This document shows, in pieces, positions 20,101 to 31,558 of a stretch of 64,000 bases of DNA (the stretch's first letter is position 1; every line of letters begins with the position of its first letter). Location: contig OZ251228.1 in the NCBI GenBank assembly GCA_965240325.2, positions 1,240,001-1,304,000 of the forward strand, in the 5' to 3' direction. The translations under genes were made by a program, and so were the position numbers. This DNA is from Rebecca billardiae RCC1528. Lineage: Eukaryota > Haptophyta. The notes beneath the pieces are model-generated. The model was given only the letters and a program-made list of their open reading frames with translations. It had not been told where the DNA came from and did no database searches.

Positions 20101-23100
20101 TGGCTCGCGTCTGCAGCACTCGACCCGAACGACCCGCGCGACACGCCGCTGCTGCGGCTGCTGCGCGCGGCGGAGTCGAAGCTGAGCGCGTCGCGCGCGT
20201 TCCGCGTGTGCAAGCTCGAGCAGGACGGCCACTGGGCCCGCGCCGACGCGCTGCCCTCGACCCGCGTCGCGCTGCTCAAGCTGCGCGCGGCGCGGCCCGG
20301 ACTTGTAGCGGAGCCCATCCCAGCGCGCGACAGCGCGATTCGCGAGGAGCTCGCGGCGCTGGTGGCGCCGTCGGGCGCGGAGGACGAGCGCGCGGACGGC
20401 GGCGGCGGGTGGGACGAGCCCGCCGACCGCGAGGCCGAGTGGGCCGCGCTCACCTCCGGCCGGCGGAAGGTCGCCGCCTTCCTCGCGCGCGTCGCGCGCG
20501 CGCGCGCCGCGCGCGAGGATTTGAAGGGCGTCGCGCCGCGCACGGTGAGTGACGTGGTTCAAGAGCCGCAGGACGATCTGGCGGCTGTGGCGTGCGAGTG
20601 CAACTGCGCGCCGCTGCTCGAGCTGCTGCGCCCGCGGCGCAAGCTGCGCCCGCGCCGCCGCCCGCGAGCGCCGGACTACGACGCGGCCGAGCGGACGCTG
20701 CTGATCGGCGTGAAGCGCGCGCACGGACTGCCCGCGCGCACGCGAGCGTACGGCGGCGGCGCGGAGGAAGCGCTTTCGCCCTTTGTGCAGTTCGCGCTGG
20801 CGGACGCGTCGGTGCGCACGACGACCAAGTCGGGCCCCGCGCCGCAGTGGAACGAGACGCTGAGCCTGCCGCTCCCGCGCTCCGTGCGCATCGGCCAGGT
20901 CGACGCGCGCGAGTTCGCCGCCACCTCCACCATGCTCTACTGCTCGGTCTTCGACGAGGCCGTTTCCGCGAAAGCGCTCGGCGGCGCCGACGCGGGCGCG
21001 CTCGGCGCGAGCGGGCTTCTCTCGGGCGGCGCGGGGCCGGCGTCGCGCACCACGCTCGGCGCCTCCGCCGCCTCGCTGCGCGGCGCGCCCTCGCGCGGCG
21101 GCGCGGCCACGCCAGACCCGAGCGGCGTGCCGCGGCCGCCCTCGTCCGCGGGCGGGCTTTCGACCTCGCGGCGGCGCGGCGGCGAGGACGCGGCCGCGGC
21201 CGAGGCGGAGGAGATGGCGGCGGACGCGGCGGTGCGGCGCTCGCAGCTGCTCCGCACGGGCGGCACCGGCGTCGGCGGCGCGCAGCTGCACACGCGGCGG
21301 CACTACCTCGGCACGCTCGCCATCCCGCTCGCCACCATCCTCCGCGAGGCGCGCGTCGAGGGCACGTTTGAACTGCGCGTGCCGCCGATGCTGATTGCGC
21401 ATGCGCTCGCGGGCGACGCGGAGGGCGAGGGCGCGCGCGAGCCGCGCGCGCCGCGGCGCACGGCGACGCACGCGCAGGGCGGCGGCGGCGGCGGCGGCGG
21501 CGGCGCGTCGGCCGCGACGCCCTTCGGCGGCGGCGCGGCGCAGGCGGTGCCCGCGCGCCGCGCCGCGGGCGTCCCCGCCGCCGGCCGCGCCGCCCTGTCT
21601 CTGTTCGTTACCGTCGAGCCCCCGCTGCCGCCGCCGCCGCGACCGGAGCTCGAGCTGCCGGCCAACTCCGAGGAGGGCGCGCTGGTCGGCCTCGCGCGCC
21701 GCTTCGGCGAGAGCGTGCGCGCGCTCGGCGCGTTCTCGCGCGCGCGCCGCCCGCTGCAGCTCTTCGCGACCAACTCCGAAGGCGAGCCGACATTCGTCTG
21801 CCGGTGCGCGCGGCGCGGCCGGCGCGGCGCGCGCCGGTGCGCCGGAGCGCGCGGCCGTGCCGCCGCGCGGTGCGCCAGGCGCCCCAAGCGCGCGGCGCCT
21901 CGGCGTGACGCGCCGCGCGCGCCGTCTCGCGCGCTCTCTCACGCGCGCACGCGCGCGCGCACCGCATGCCGCACGCCGCCGCGCCGCGCGTGGCCCCCGC
22001 CGCAGCTACGTGCGCGCGCAGCTGCCGCCCTCCGAGCTGCGGACCAAGCCGGAGCTGCTGCGGTTTGTGCGGCTGATTCCGTTTCTGGAGGACCTGGCCA
22101 CAAACGTCGAGGCGAAGCAGGACGTGTGGACGACCACCGCCGAGTTCCTCGCGATCGGCGCCGGTGCGCGCGGCCGCCGCCGCTGGTGGCGGTGCCGCCC
22201 CCGCGCGCGAGGTGCGAGGCCTCGGCTCAGCTCACGCGCGCGCGCCGCGCCGCCCCCTGCTGCGCGCGCCCGCCCCGCCCGCCTCGCCTGGGCCGCGGCC
22301 GTTGCTGCGGCTGCGCTCGGCTGCGCTCGTGCGTCCCTCCGCAGGTGACTGGGAGGAGCATGCGATCCTGCTGTGCAACTACCTGCTGCAGCGGGGCGAG
22401 GACACGTACGTGGTGCTCGGGCGCACGGCGCTCGACGGCGTCGCGACGTACGTCCTCTCGCGCGAGGGCGGGCGCTCTGAGGGCATGCTCTACGACGCGA
22501 CCACCGGCACCGCCTACTCGACGACCGACGTGCACTGCCCGCTCGGCGCTGTCGGGATGGTATTCAACGGGAGCAACGTGTGGGCGAACGTGCAGCTCGC
22601 CGACACGCCCTCGCAGATGTCGTGGGCGCTCGGCGACCCCGTCGCGTGGAAGCGCCTCTTCACCGAGACCAACTGCACGCCGGAGCAGATCGAGCGATGG
22701 ACAGCGACTGTGCAGGTGCGTGCGCGCGCGCGCGGCGCGACGCGCGGCGTGGCGCGACACACGCGCCGCTGCGCGCGCGCCGAGGTGGCGTGCGCGAGTG
22801 CGGCGCGGCGTGCGGCGCTCCGTGGGCCGGCGGCGAGCGCGTCGGCGGCTCCACGCGCGCCGCCCCCTCGCCCTCTCCTCCCGCCACCCCTCGCCGCCCT
22901 CCGCCTCCGCCGCGCGGCGCAGGTCGACCGCCCCGTGTACACTCGCACGCCCGACGAGGACCGCAACGACCTGGAGTTCGAGGTGGAGCGCGCGCTGCGC
23001 GCGCACATCGAGGACCGGAGGTGGGCGCGCGCGCGGCAGGCGGCGGCGCCGGCACGCGCGTCCGCGCCCACCGCGCCGCACGTGTGGGCTCCGCCGCTCA

Positions 23101-23483
23101 CGGCGTGTGCGCCCGCGCGCGCGCGCGCGCCGCCCGGTGCGCGCAGAGGCGCCCGCCCGACCGACTGGAACAACAACGTGAAGCGGATCCTGAAGGGGAT
23201 TCTCGGCAGGCTCGAGGGTGACGTGCGCGAGGGCGTGCGCCCGAAGCCGGCCGAGCTGCGCGCCGAGCTCTCGCAGACGCTGCAGTCGTACGCCATGGTC
23301 GGCTTCCCGCTCAACGTGACGTGGACGGACATCCAACCAATCATCGACGCGGTCGATGCGACGGACATCCACAACAACTCGGGCAAGGAGCTCAAGTTCG
23401 CGCTGGCCGTGCACGTCGTGCCGTATCCCAACGCCGTGTACTCCATCTGGGTGTACGTCGCCGCGCTCACGAGCACGAGATGA
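17113..23483 (+). CDS. CC2D2A: CC2D2A (MKS6) ciliary transition-zone protein, about 1,850 aa
   Basis: Six-exon model: 17113-17211, 17314-21803, 22006-22163, 22345-22715, 22923-23020, 23147-23483; all GT-AG, phases close. The N-terminal third is charged and Ala/Gly-rich with coiled-coil stretches. A C2 domain is at about residues 1155-1290 (ERTLLIGVKRAHGLPAR, then LSPFVQFALAD, PQWNETLSLPLP). The C-terminal part is diagnostic: GDWEEHAILLCNYLLQRG, then YVLSREGG, GSNVWANVQL, DWNNNVKRILKGIL, and finally FALAVHVVPYPNAVYSIWVY, matching the inactive transglutaminase-like module and tail of animal CC2D2A. CC2D2A is part of the MKS complex at the ciliary transition zone, so this implies a compartmentalised flagellum. 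Longer than the human protein (about 1,620) because of Gly/Ala-rich insertions. The 4.5-kb exon 2 may hide small introns. Confidence 0.88.
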
Positions 23484-23906
23484 AGAACGCTCGTCCGCCG
23501 CCTCCGCCCGACCGTTGATGTACCAACGCAGGCCGCCATCGCGCCGTCCAGTACTCCAGTCAAAATAATCATGTCGTCCAGGACCGATCGATCTCGTCGC
23601 ACGAAGGATTTCGTTTCCGCTCGTCGGACGCCGAAAGCGGGTAGGCTGGTCGGGTAGTTCGCGGCCTTTGCCGCGCTGGGCGCGCAGGCGGCTGACGTCA
23701 GCCGCACGTTGGCCGCAACTCCGGCGCGGATCCGCATCACACACCGGCACAATCCCGTGTCGAGGCCGTGATCATGACTGTTCATCGCGTGTGGCCTTTT
23801 GTCTGCCCGTTGACACGGGCGGGCGGCCGCTTCCTCGCGCGCGGAACGGCACAGCTCAAAGCGCCCCGCCGCCCGCGCCCTTTGGACGGGGAGCGCGCGC
23901 GCCACG
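23484..23906. other. Intergenic
   Basis: About 420 bp between two plus-strand genes; GC content drops then rises toward the next ATG. Nothing else supported. Confidence 0.5.
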
Positions 23907-24683
23907 ATGAACGCCAGCCAACTGGCGGCAGACGCGGTGCGGGCGGACGCGTGGACGATCGTCGAGCGGCTGCTCGAGAGCAACGCCAACTTCGCGCGCG
24001 ACGCCGTCGTCGACGGCAACACCCTGCTCCACGTCGCAGCGTTCTTTGGCGCGGCCAATTCAGCGGCCGTGCTGCTGCTGCACGGCGCCGACCCGTCGCA
24101 GGTGAACGCCGCGGGGCAGACCGCCGTCGACCTCGCCTTCCTGAACGGGCACGATGGCCTCGTCGCAAAGCTCGCCGTCCTCGGCAACGCCCCCGAGGGC
24201 ACCAGCATCGCCGCGCACACAGACGCTTCCGAGATGTTGTCTGGCATAGTCGCCACCGACGTCGTCTCCTTCGGCGCGCTGCCGCACGACGCGTTCGTGC
24301 GCATCCTGAGCCTGCTCGACGTGCACAGCGTGCTCGCATGCGGCCGCGTGTGCCGCAAGCTCGCCAAGGCCCTCGACGACAGTTGGCTCTGGGAGATGCT
24401 GTGCTGGCACCACTGGCGGTGCGACTCGCTGCAGGCGCGGCGAGGCCTGTGCACGTGGAAGGACGTGTACAAGGAGCAGCACATCTGCCACCGCGCGCAG
24501 CAGCGGCACCGCGAGCGACGAGAGGTGCAGAGCCTCGCCGCGCAGCTCTCCGCCGCCGCCGGCGCCTCCGACTCCCCCAAGCGCCAGCTGCGCGCCGGCG
24601 AGGATCTCTTCTCCACACCCAAGATGGTGCCCACAATGGCCACCTCGATCGAGGAGCTGTTCGAGCCGCTCGCGCCGCTGTGA
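23907..24683 (+). CDS. Ankyrin-repeat / F-box protein, 258 aa
   Basis: Single exon from ATG at 23907 (cgccacgATGAACGCC). Residues about 10-105 hold two to three ankyrin repeats (DGNTLLHVAAFFGAANSAAV, then HGADPSQVNAAGQTAVDLAF). Residues about 125-185 form an F-box: FGALPHDAFVRILSLLDVHS, then VCRKLAKAL, DDSWLWEMLCWHHW. F-box proteins dock to SKP1 in SCF ubiquitin ligases; here the ankyrin repeats would be the substrate-binding part, at the unusual N-terminal side. The C-terminal 60 residues are a basic helix and a Ser/Pro tail. Confidence 0.82.
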   Translation: MNASQLAADAVRADAWTIVERLLESNANFARDAVVDGNTLLHVAAFFGAANSAAVLLLHGADPSQVNAAGQTAVDLAFLNGHDGLVAKLAVLGNAPEGTSIAAHTDASEMLSGIVATDVVSFGALPHDAFVRILSLLDVHSVLACGRVCRKLAKALDDSWLWEMLCWHHWRCDSLQARRGLCTWKDVYKEQHICHRAQQRHRERREVQSLAAQLSAAAGASDSPKRQLRAGEDLFSTPKMVPTMATSIEELFEPLAPL

Positions 24684-25986
24684 CGCCGCGCCGTCGGCGC
24701 CGCGCCGCCCGCGCCACTATGCGCGGCAGGCACCGCACACACGGCGAGCCCGCAACGCTGCTGCTGCGGGCGTTCTCTCCTCTGTCTGCGCGCCCCCGCG
24801 CGCCAGCAGCTCCGACGTTCCCGCTGCCCGTAGTACTAGTATGTCTTATCCCCTGCCAGCGCCGACCCGGCGACCCAGGACGTCAATCAAGCTGAGGTTT
24901 GCTGAGGGTCAAGGGCGCGACACCGTCGCGTGCCTGTCATCGTGCAATGCGCCCAAGGCGCAGGCATCGACGCACCGCCGACCACGCGGCGGCTTCAGTT
25001 CAATCAGTACTGACCGAGTCGTCGCCACCCCCGGGCGTCGATTCCGAACCCGTGTAAGAAAGTTACTATTATTATTATTATTATTATAGTAATTTATTTA
25101 TATAAAGTAATTCACTGTCACGGTCCGACTAGTCAGTCCGCCGTAATAAATCGTCACCAGGCCTCGGGTCTAGTCAGGTCTACTAGTACGGCTGTCACCG
25201 GCGCTACTGGAACCGTATAGTGGAACTCAGTCTAATTATTCCGCCGATGCCACAGTCACCTGACAGTCACCTGCCGACGTAGTGCCGTCCTGCGCCCGCG
25301 GACGGCGGAGGCCGGAGTCACCGACACCTCACACCGACGTGCCACGTGGCAGTCAGTCCGCTATCCAAAAAATGACGATATAACTGATGGCGGCGTATCG
25401 AATGACCGTGACGACGATGAGATTAAGAATCATCACAGCGCGGCAGCAATTATTATATATATGCGCGGCGCGCGCTCTGGATGATCTGTGAATGCAGAAT
25501 ACAGCTCAGCAGTCAAATAGCTATATTATTGACTCAGAAGCAAATCAGAGTCAGCCCGCAGCCGCCCGATGGCATCGCCGGGCGATGGCGATATAACCAA
25601 TTATTGCGCAACGACCCGCCGCCAGCCGTACTACTCATCACAGCGCGCGCTAATAAATTAATTAGGCTAATTGACTCTCAGTGACGACCTGCGAACTCTC
25701 GGTACTGACAGCGCCGGCACGGCCTCCTGACAGACTGTGCCTGTATGCCGCCGGACAGAACAGCTGAGACAGCCGGACGCCGGTCATCAATCAGCCCGGT
25801 GCCAGGCGGTGGCGGTGCGGCGCGGACAGCAGGCGGTAACACTTACACAGACACTACAGCAGTGAGCAGGCCGTCCGTCCGCACTCGACTCCGGCTGACC
25901 CGACTGACCAGCGAAATAAGGTTGAACGAGTTTCCACCAGCAGCGCCTGGCGCCGCAGTCGACGCGGTCCAGCTCCGAGTCTCACC
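24684..25986. other. Intergenic, AT-rich with ATT microsatellite
   Basis: About 1.3 kb. An (ATT)n-like run lies at about 25063-25087 and a short TATATAT run near 25452-25462. No coding potential supported. Confidence 0.55.
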
Positions 25987-27243
25987 TCAGCCCTGCGGCT
26001 GCAGCGGCGTGACGCAGGACGGCGAGCTGCACGCCACCTGCGCGCCTCGCACCGCCGAAAGCCGGCCATCCTTGCCCAGCCGGAACACCTGCAGGCTGTC
26101 GCCGTCCTGGTTCGCGACGACGCAGAACTCGGCCGGCTGTGCGTTCGGAGCCGCGGCCGGCACGCGCACGAGGTTGAAGTCACGCGGCGTCTCACCCGTG
26201 CGCGCGCTCGCGCGGCGGGTGAGGCCGCCGGTGCGCTCATCGATCTCGAAGAGCACGACACACGACTTGTTGCGCGCACGGAGCGACGCGTAGAGCCAAC
26301 GCCCCGCCGCGTGCAGCTTGAGCGCGCCGCCGTACACGTCAGGCTTGCCGCTTAGCTTGGGGTCGATCGGCACGTCGGGCGCGGCGCGCGCCACGCGCCA
26401 GCCGGTGGGCCCAGTCTCGAGAGCGAGCGGCGTGACTGTCGAGCTCAGCTCGTTCACAACATACGCGAGCCGTCGGGTCGGGTGATGCGCTGCCTGCCGC
26501 GGGCCCGCGCCTGGCAGGCACTCGAATGCGACGGATGGGTGCGCCCACTGGCCACTCGTCAGATCGCGCTGGATCATCCACAGCACATTGGATCCGAGGT
26601 CGCAGACGAGGGCGGCCGACGCGTCGAGCGGGAGCGCGCAGTGTGCGTGCGGGCCGTCCTGCCGCTCGGGCACCGCACCCGGGAAGGTGATGCCTTTGCC
26701 CAGCTGCAGCCGCGCCGACAGCGGCCCAAGGATGCTCGAGGGCACGCCAAGGCCGTACGAGCAGACCAAGCCGTCGGCGTAGTTGCACACCAGGAGCTGC
26801 GGGGTGGCGCCGTAGTGCGGCTCTTTCGTGCCGAAGCAGATGAAGCCCGGTGCCCGCGGGGCGGCCGTCTCGGCTCCGGGGCCGCCCTGCAGGACGGCCG
26901 TGTTGCATGCATCTGTCCCGGGATCCTTCTCCGCACGCAGCAGCCAGCCGCTGGCGCCGTCGGCGGCGAGGCGTAGCGCGCGCGCGGACGAGCGGGCGAC
27001 GTCGTCTACCTCGTTGCACACGAGCAGCACGTTGCCGCCGGCCGAAGGCACGGACGTCGCCGACATGTAGGTCGGGTTCGGGCCGCACACATCTGGTCCA
27101 ATCGTGCAACTGCGCGAAAGCTGACCGTTCGAGCCGAGGCGAAAGAGAGTGATCCCCGCACCGCGGCCCGCGACGAAGGGCATTCGCTCGGTGTACGAGC
27201 CAATCGCAATCAGCGCGCTCGGCGGCGTGGTGAGGGCGGCCAT
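25987..27243 (-). CDS. YbhE-type lactonase / beta-propeller protein (6-phosphogluconolactonase-like), 418 aa
   Basis: Single exon. Begins ALIAIGSYTER, the typical first strand of PF10282 lactonases, and repeats the seven-blade pattern: GPNPTYMSA, GGNVLLVCNEVDD, PQLLVCNYADGLVCSYGL, DGPHAHCALPLDASAALVCD, RRLAYVVNELSSTVTPLAL and CVVANQDGDSLQVFRLGKDG. The GPHAHCA and NEL motifs correspond to conserved active-site strands in YbhE (His/Glu/Arg). Length 418 fits the family (330-420). Bacterial YbhE hydrolyses 6-phosphogluconolactone; other members act on other lactones or muconate, so the substrate is uncertain. No clear targeting peptide, so probably cytosolic. Divergent from the GT90 gene. Confidence 0.85.
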   Translation of the reverse strand: MAALTTPPSALIAIGSYTERMPFVAGRGAGITLFRLGSNGQLSRSCTIGPDVCGPNPTYMSATSVPSAGGNVLLVCNEVDDVARSSARALRLAADGASGWLLRAEKDPGTDACNTAVLQGGPGAETAAPRAPGFICFGTKEPHYGATPQLLVCNYADGLVCSYGLGVPSSILGPLSARLQLGKGITFPGAVPERQDGPHAHCALPLDASAALVCDLGSNVLWMIQRDLTSGQWAHPSVAFECLPGAGPRQAAHHPTRRLAYVVNELSSTVTPLALETGPTGWRVARAAPDVPIDPKLSGKPDVYGGALKLHAAGRWLYASLRARNKSCVVLFEIDERTGGLTRRASARTGETPRDFNLVRVPAAAPNAQPAEFCVVANQDGDSLQVFRLGKDGRLSAVRGAQVACSSPSCVTPLQPQG

Positions 27244-27594
27244 GGCGGCCGCAATTTTGGGTCCGCCTGAAAATAGAAATATCCAATATATGACATCATG
27301 ATTCCGATAGCAGTGTCATCCCAAATTTCAATAGCGGCACCAAGACGGTTGAGTCACGGTTCGAGGTTGGACAGTGGCAGCCCAGTAGTTCTTCCTATCA
27401 CAGGCGCCCGAACCAGTACGGTACAAGCTCGCTCCTTTTGATAGTTGATACGCTGACTGAATAATAGCATCTTGAATTCGTGCTGTAACACCGGCTTGAA
27501 ATGAACCGCACCTCAACGGGCCGCGCACCCACCTGCCTTGCTGTGTGCTCGGCACACAATGCGGCGGAGGTAGGTGGCGGCTCACCGCTTCGCC
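27244..27594. promoter_or_regulatory. Divergent intergenic region (lactonase / GT90)
   Basis: 351 bp between divergent starts. On the lactonase side ATTTTGGG lies at 27254-27261, about ten bases from the ATG. Confidence 0.4.
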
Positions 27595-29442
27595 ATGGTG
27601 AGGTGTGGCCACACACACAGGGGCGCGCGTGCCTGCGTCTCCTACCTGCTGATCGCGGCCAGCAGCACGCTCGAGATCAGCGACGAGACGGCCAAGTCGC
27701 GTGTTAGCGCAGCAGGCAGCGGCGGCGACATCCTGTCGCCAGACCGCTGTGTGAGTGGCGAGCACGGTCCCAGCGTTGCTGTCAAACGCAGGCTGACGGG
27801 CCCGGAGCTACCGCTCGACGCGCGGCGGCCGGCGCCATATCCGCTGGTGCCCCCGGCGTCGTCTGAGTTTGGGCCGGACGAGCGCCAGGTCCTGGAGCAG
27901 ACTCGCGCGCGCCAGGCAGCGCTGGCCGACGCAGGGCCGCAGCGCGGCGGCGGCTGGATCGAGGCTGCCGTGCGCACGCAGCTGCGAAACTGGTTTGCGC
28001 GCGGCTCATGGTATGTGGCACGCTGGACGGCGGAGCTCTCGGCACGATACCCTGCGGCGTACGTGCTGCGTATCGAGCGTGGTGTCGTGCACCGGCTGTA
28101 CGATGGCCTGCCCGGCTACAGGCGCCACCGACTCGTTGCATATCTGACTCTGTTTGCTGACGTCGCGCGGCTCGACCCAGAGCTGAATGTCACTTTCGTG
28201 GCCTTCCCGCAGGACGGCTGTCCAGGCAACGCTCGGCCGCAGCCCGAAGCGAGCGGGACGTCGTGTCCGCTCGTGTGCGAGAAGAGCTCGCACAGGGCTC
28301 GCCCTGCTGGCAACGAGTCAACGCTCAGGTCCAGCACGTGCGCGCGCGCGCCTCGTCGGGCCACATGCAAGTGCGGCAAGTACGTGGCGCAGCCGAGCAG
28401 CATGAGCGTCCGGCCGGGCCTCGAACCCACCCGGCTGCCGGTGCCGGTGCTGTGCTTCCAGAAGGACGTGCAAAACCACGAAGCAGCGCTGATTCCGGAG
28501 CTCGAGCTGCTCATGGGTCGCGGGCGTTGGTCCAAGCGGAAGATGATGAGCCGCAGGTCTCGCAGGTCCTCTGCCTCGTCACGCCGGCTGCGAGTGCACC
28601 GACACGTGCCGCCGCGCTCGCTGCACGACGCGCGCGGCGCGCTGCTCTCGCACAGCTACGAGTATCGTTCAAACATCAGCGCGCAGGATGACCTGCCGTG
28701 GGCGGAGAAGCGCGGGGGCGTTGCCTACTTTGCAGGCACTCCCTCTGGGCTACACCACGGTATGCTCAACCAGCGCTTGCGCGTGTGCTTGGCACATCAG
28801 CTGCTGGCCAAGCCGAGCCCGAGCGGTGTGCCATCAGCTGAGGCTGTGGGAGGCGGCACCGCGAATGCGTCGTCGCATGCCTTCATCGAGCCGCTGGCGC
28901 ATCCGTCTGGCCTTCGGTGTCGCCTCGTCCTCCCTGCGTGCCCCAGCAGCCCTGATGTGCAGCTGGGCGAGTGCGCGGATGGCTCCGCGCTGGCCACCTC
29001 TGTGCGCGGCTCATGGGGTGAAGCACTTGAGCATCGGTACGTCCTGTCGATGGATGGCAATGGCGCGACGTGCTCGCGCGTGTACCTTGCCCTGCGAAGC
29101 CGCTCCGTCCTTCTCAAGCTCGAGGCTGCGCCGCCACTCGCGCTGCAATCGACGCTCTACTTCCACACAGCGCTGCGTGCGTGGGAGCACTTTGTGCCGG
29201 TGACGGAGGGCAACATCGCTCAGACGGTGGCTTGGCTTGACGCGCACGAGGACGTGGCGCAGGACATAGCGGAGGCAGGCCGCGCGTTTGCGGAACAGGA
29301 GTACACGTACGACGTTGCCGTGTGGTACGCGCACTTCCTGCTGCACGCACTTGCGCAGCTTCATCGTCGTGAACATCGTCATCATGTTCTCGCGACACTA
29401 CCGGCTGATGTCCGGCGCACCGCATTCTTCACTGCTGATTAA
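27595..29442 (+). CDS. Glycosyltransferase family 90 (CAP10/POGLUT-like), about 615 aa
   Basis: First usable ATG is 27595 (gccATGGTGAGG). A weak hydrophobic segment (ACVSYLLIAASS) near residue 15 may be a signal anchor. The C-terminal third is diagnostic: AEKRGGVAYFAGTPSG, then LEHRYVLSMDGNGATCSR at about residue 480 (the family's DGxGxSxR-type donor loop), SVLLKLEAAPP, RAWEHFVPVTEGNIAQTVAW, and DIAEAGRAFAEQEYTYDVAVWY. Between about residues 200 and 360 the sequence is basic and Cys-containing, which is unusual for the family. GT90 enzymes transfer xylose or glucose to proteins or glycans in ER or Golgi. Donor and acceptor here are unknown. Confidence 0.82.
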   Translation: MVRCGHTHRGARACVSYLLIAASSTLEISDETAKSRVSAAGSGGDILSPDRCVSGEHGPSVAVKRRLTGPELPLDARRPAPYPLVPPASSEFGPDERQVLEQTRARQAALADAGPQRGGGWIEAAVRTQLRNWFARGSWYVARWTAELSARYPAAYVLRIERGVVHRLYDGLPGYRRHRLVAYLTLFADVARLDPELNVTFVAFPQDGCPGNARPQPEASGTSCPLVCEKSSHRARPAGNESTLRSSTCARAPRRATCKCGKYVAQPSSMSVRPGLEPTRLPVPVLCFQKDVQNHEAALIPELELLMGRGRWSKRKMMSRRSRRSSASSRRLRVHRHVPPRSLHDARGALLSHSYEYRSNISAQDDLPWAEKRGGVAYFAGTPSGLHHGMLNQRLRVCLAHQLLAKPSPSGVPSAEAVGGGTANASSHAFIEPLAHPSGLRCRLVLPACPSSPDVQLGECADGSALATSVRGSWGEALEHRYVLSMDGNGATCSRVYLALRSRSVLLKLEAAPPLALQSTLYFHTALRAWEHFVPVTEGNIAQTVAWLDAHEDVAQDIAEAGRAFAEQEYTYDVAVWYAHFLLHALAQLHRREHRHHVLATLPADVRRTAFFTAD

Positions 29443-30037
<595 letters not shown>

Positions 30038-30374
30038 CTCGGACAGTAGGCGTCGCGGCGCGGACTCCGCGCGCGGACGGATGCGGAATCCGGATGGCGC
30101 AATAATATATATATGATGGGCGCATATATGGCCGATGATATATATATACATGATGCCTATACGTATAACTCATCGATACATCATCAGACTCGTCGCGGAA
30201 TTGATCATGCGCCACTCTGTCACTCATTGCTGATGGCCATTGGCCTGTGAATAGCGGCTAATTTGTGCCGCGACGATCGATGTCGAATGTAAGTGCCGCG
30301 CCCCGGACCCGGCGGTGTGCGTAGACTCTCAAGGCGGTATATGTATCTGCGAATCCTATACGGCGCATTGCTGT

Positions 30375-30410
30375 AGAGAGAGAGAGAGAGAGATCTCGAG
30401 AGAGATTAGA

Positions 30411-30446
<36 letters not shown>

Positions 30447-30469
30447 TCGAGAGAGAGAGAGAGAGAGAG
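30375..30469. repeat. (GA)n / (GT)n compound microsatellite
   Basis: Blocks of AG, then GTGTGT, then AG again, with GATCTCGAGA and GATCGAGA interruptions. Lies just 3' of the minus-strand FKBP-CS gene. Confidence 0.9.
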
Positions 30470-30487
30470 CAGTCAGCATATGCTAGC

Positions 30488-31558
30488 TTATTCGACATCA
30501 CCGTCGTCGATGCCGCCGGTCGACGCCTCAAACTCGTGGCCGTCGACGACGCCGTCCCACATGGGGAACGCCTGCCGTTTGTCCATGAAGACCTGCACAC
30601 TCCTCCGCCCGGCTGAGTCCAGGTCGATGAGCCAGTATGCATCTGCACCGCGCACCCGGCCCCGCAGCAGCCCCACGATGGAGACCCCGGCGGCCTCCAC
30701 CACGAGCGAGAAGGTGCTCGTGGTGACGGTGCACTCCACGTCGCGCGAGCCGACTGAGTCCGGGATGGGAACAGACAGCGTGACGGTGGCCTCAGTCTCC
30801 TCCCAGTCGTACTGCGTGCCGCTGGGCGCGCGTGCTCGGCCGCGGCGCGTCTCGAAGTCCACGGGCTCGTCCGTGCGGCCTGCCCACTCGTCGAAGTCCG
30901 AGAGGTCCACAGTCACCTCGCCCTCCTCGTCCTCGTCGTCCAGATCGTCGAAGGGGTCCGGCTGCTGCGCGTACTCGGCGCCGCCCTCAAAGTCCTCCCA
31001 GCCGAGCAGCTCGATCTCGAAGTCGAGGGTGGTGTTGGACGGGATGGACGGGCGCACGCCGCGCGCGCCGTACGCGTACTCCGGCCGGCAGCGCACGAGC
31101 GCGAGCTCATCGCGCACCATGGTGCCGACGGCCGTCTCCCATCCGCGGATCACCGTGCCAGCGCCCAGCACAAACTCGAAGGGAGCACCACGGTCGCGGC
31201 TTGAGTCGAACTGCTCGCCGGTGGCCGCAAGTCGGCCGACATAATGGACGCGCACGCGAGCCCCCATCGGTGGCGTCCCGGCGATCAGTCCAAACGGATT
31301 CGGTGGCTCCACCTGCCCCTGCTGCAGCACCATCTTCACGACGCCTCCATCGCCAGAGCAATCCACAGCGCCTGATCCGAGCGATGTCGAGGCCGGTGCG
31401 GTCACGCCAGCGCCATCGGAGTTGCCCAGGGGTGTGCCGCAGAGAATGACGCGCGATCGCGCGTGGGTGCGACCGAACGCCCGGTGGGACCCCAGCTGCG
31501 TGGAGGACAGCGTCCACGCCAGCACGGCCACGTACCAGCATGCCGGCAGCACCGCCAT
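30488..31558 (-). CDS. FKBP-type peptidyl-prolyl isomerase fused to a CS (p23/NudC-like) domain, 356 aa
   Basis: Single exon. Residues 1-20 are hydrophobic (MAVLPACWYVAVLAWTLSST), followed by HRAFGRTHARSR; this resembles a bipartite signal plus transit peptide, so plastid import is plausible. FKBP domain at about residues 97-190: VHYVGRL, QFDSS, PFEFVLGAGTVIRGWE, YAYGARG and TLDFEIELL, keeping the active-site Tyr, Asp, Trp and Phe. An acidic linker (DPFDDLDDEDEEGEV) follows. The CS domain occupies about residues 235-345: YDWEETEATVTLSVPIP, TFSLVVEA, LLRGRVRGADAYWLID and KRQAFPMWDGVV. CS domains act as co-chaperones, often with Hsp90. The fusion suggests a folding factor for plastid or endomembrane proteins. 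Divergent from the STPGR gene. Confidence 0.87.
   Translation of the reverse strand: MAVLPACWYVAVLAWTLSSTQLGSHRAFGRTHARSRVILCGTPLGNSDGAGVTAPASTSLGSGAVDCSGDGGVVKMVLQQGQVEPPNPFGLIAGTPPMGARVRVHYVGRLAATGEQFDSSRDRGAPFEFVLGAGTVIRGWETAVGTMVRDELALVRCRPEYAYGARGVRPSIPSNTTLDFEIELLGWEDFEGGAEYAQQPDPFDDLDDEDEEGEVTVDLSDFDEWAGRTDEPVDFETRRGRARAPSGTQYDWEETEATVTLSVPIPDSVGSRDVECTVTTSTFSLVVEAAGVSIVGLLRGRVRGADAYWLIDLDSAGRRSVQVFMDKRQAFPMWDGVVDGHEFEASTGGIDDGDVE

Noticed and set aside
19162-21942. 926-codon minus-strand ORF
   Set aside because: Arg/Ala-rich shadow of CC2D2A exon 2 with no domain.
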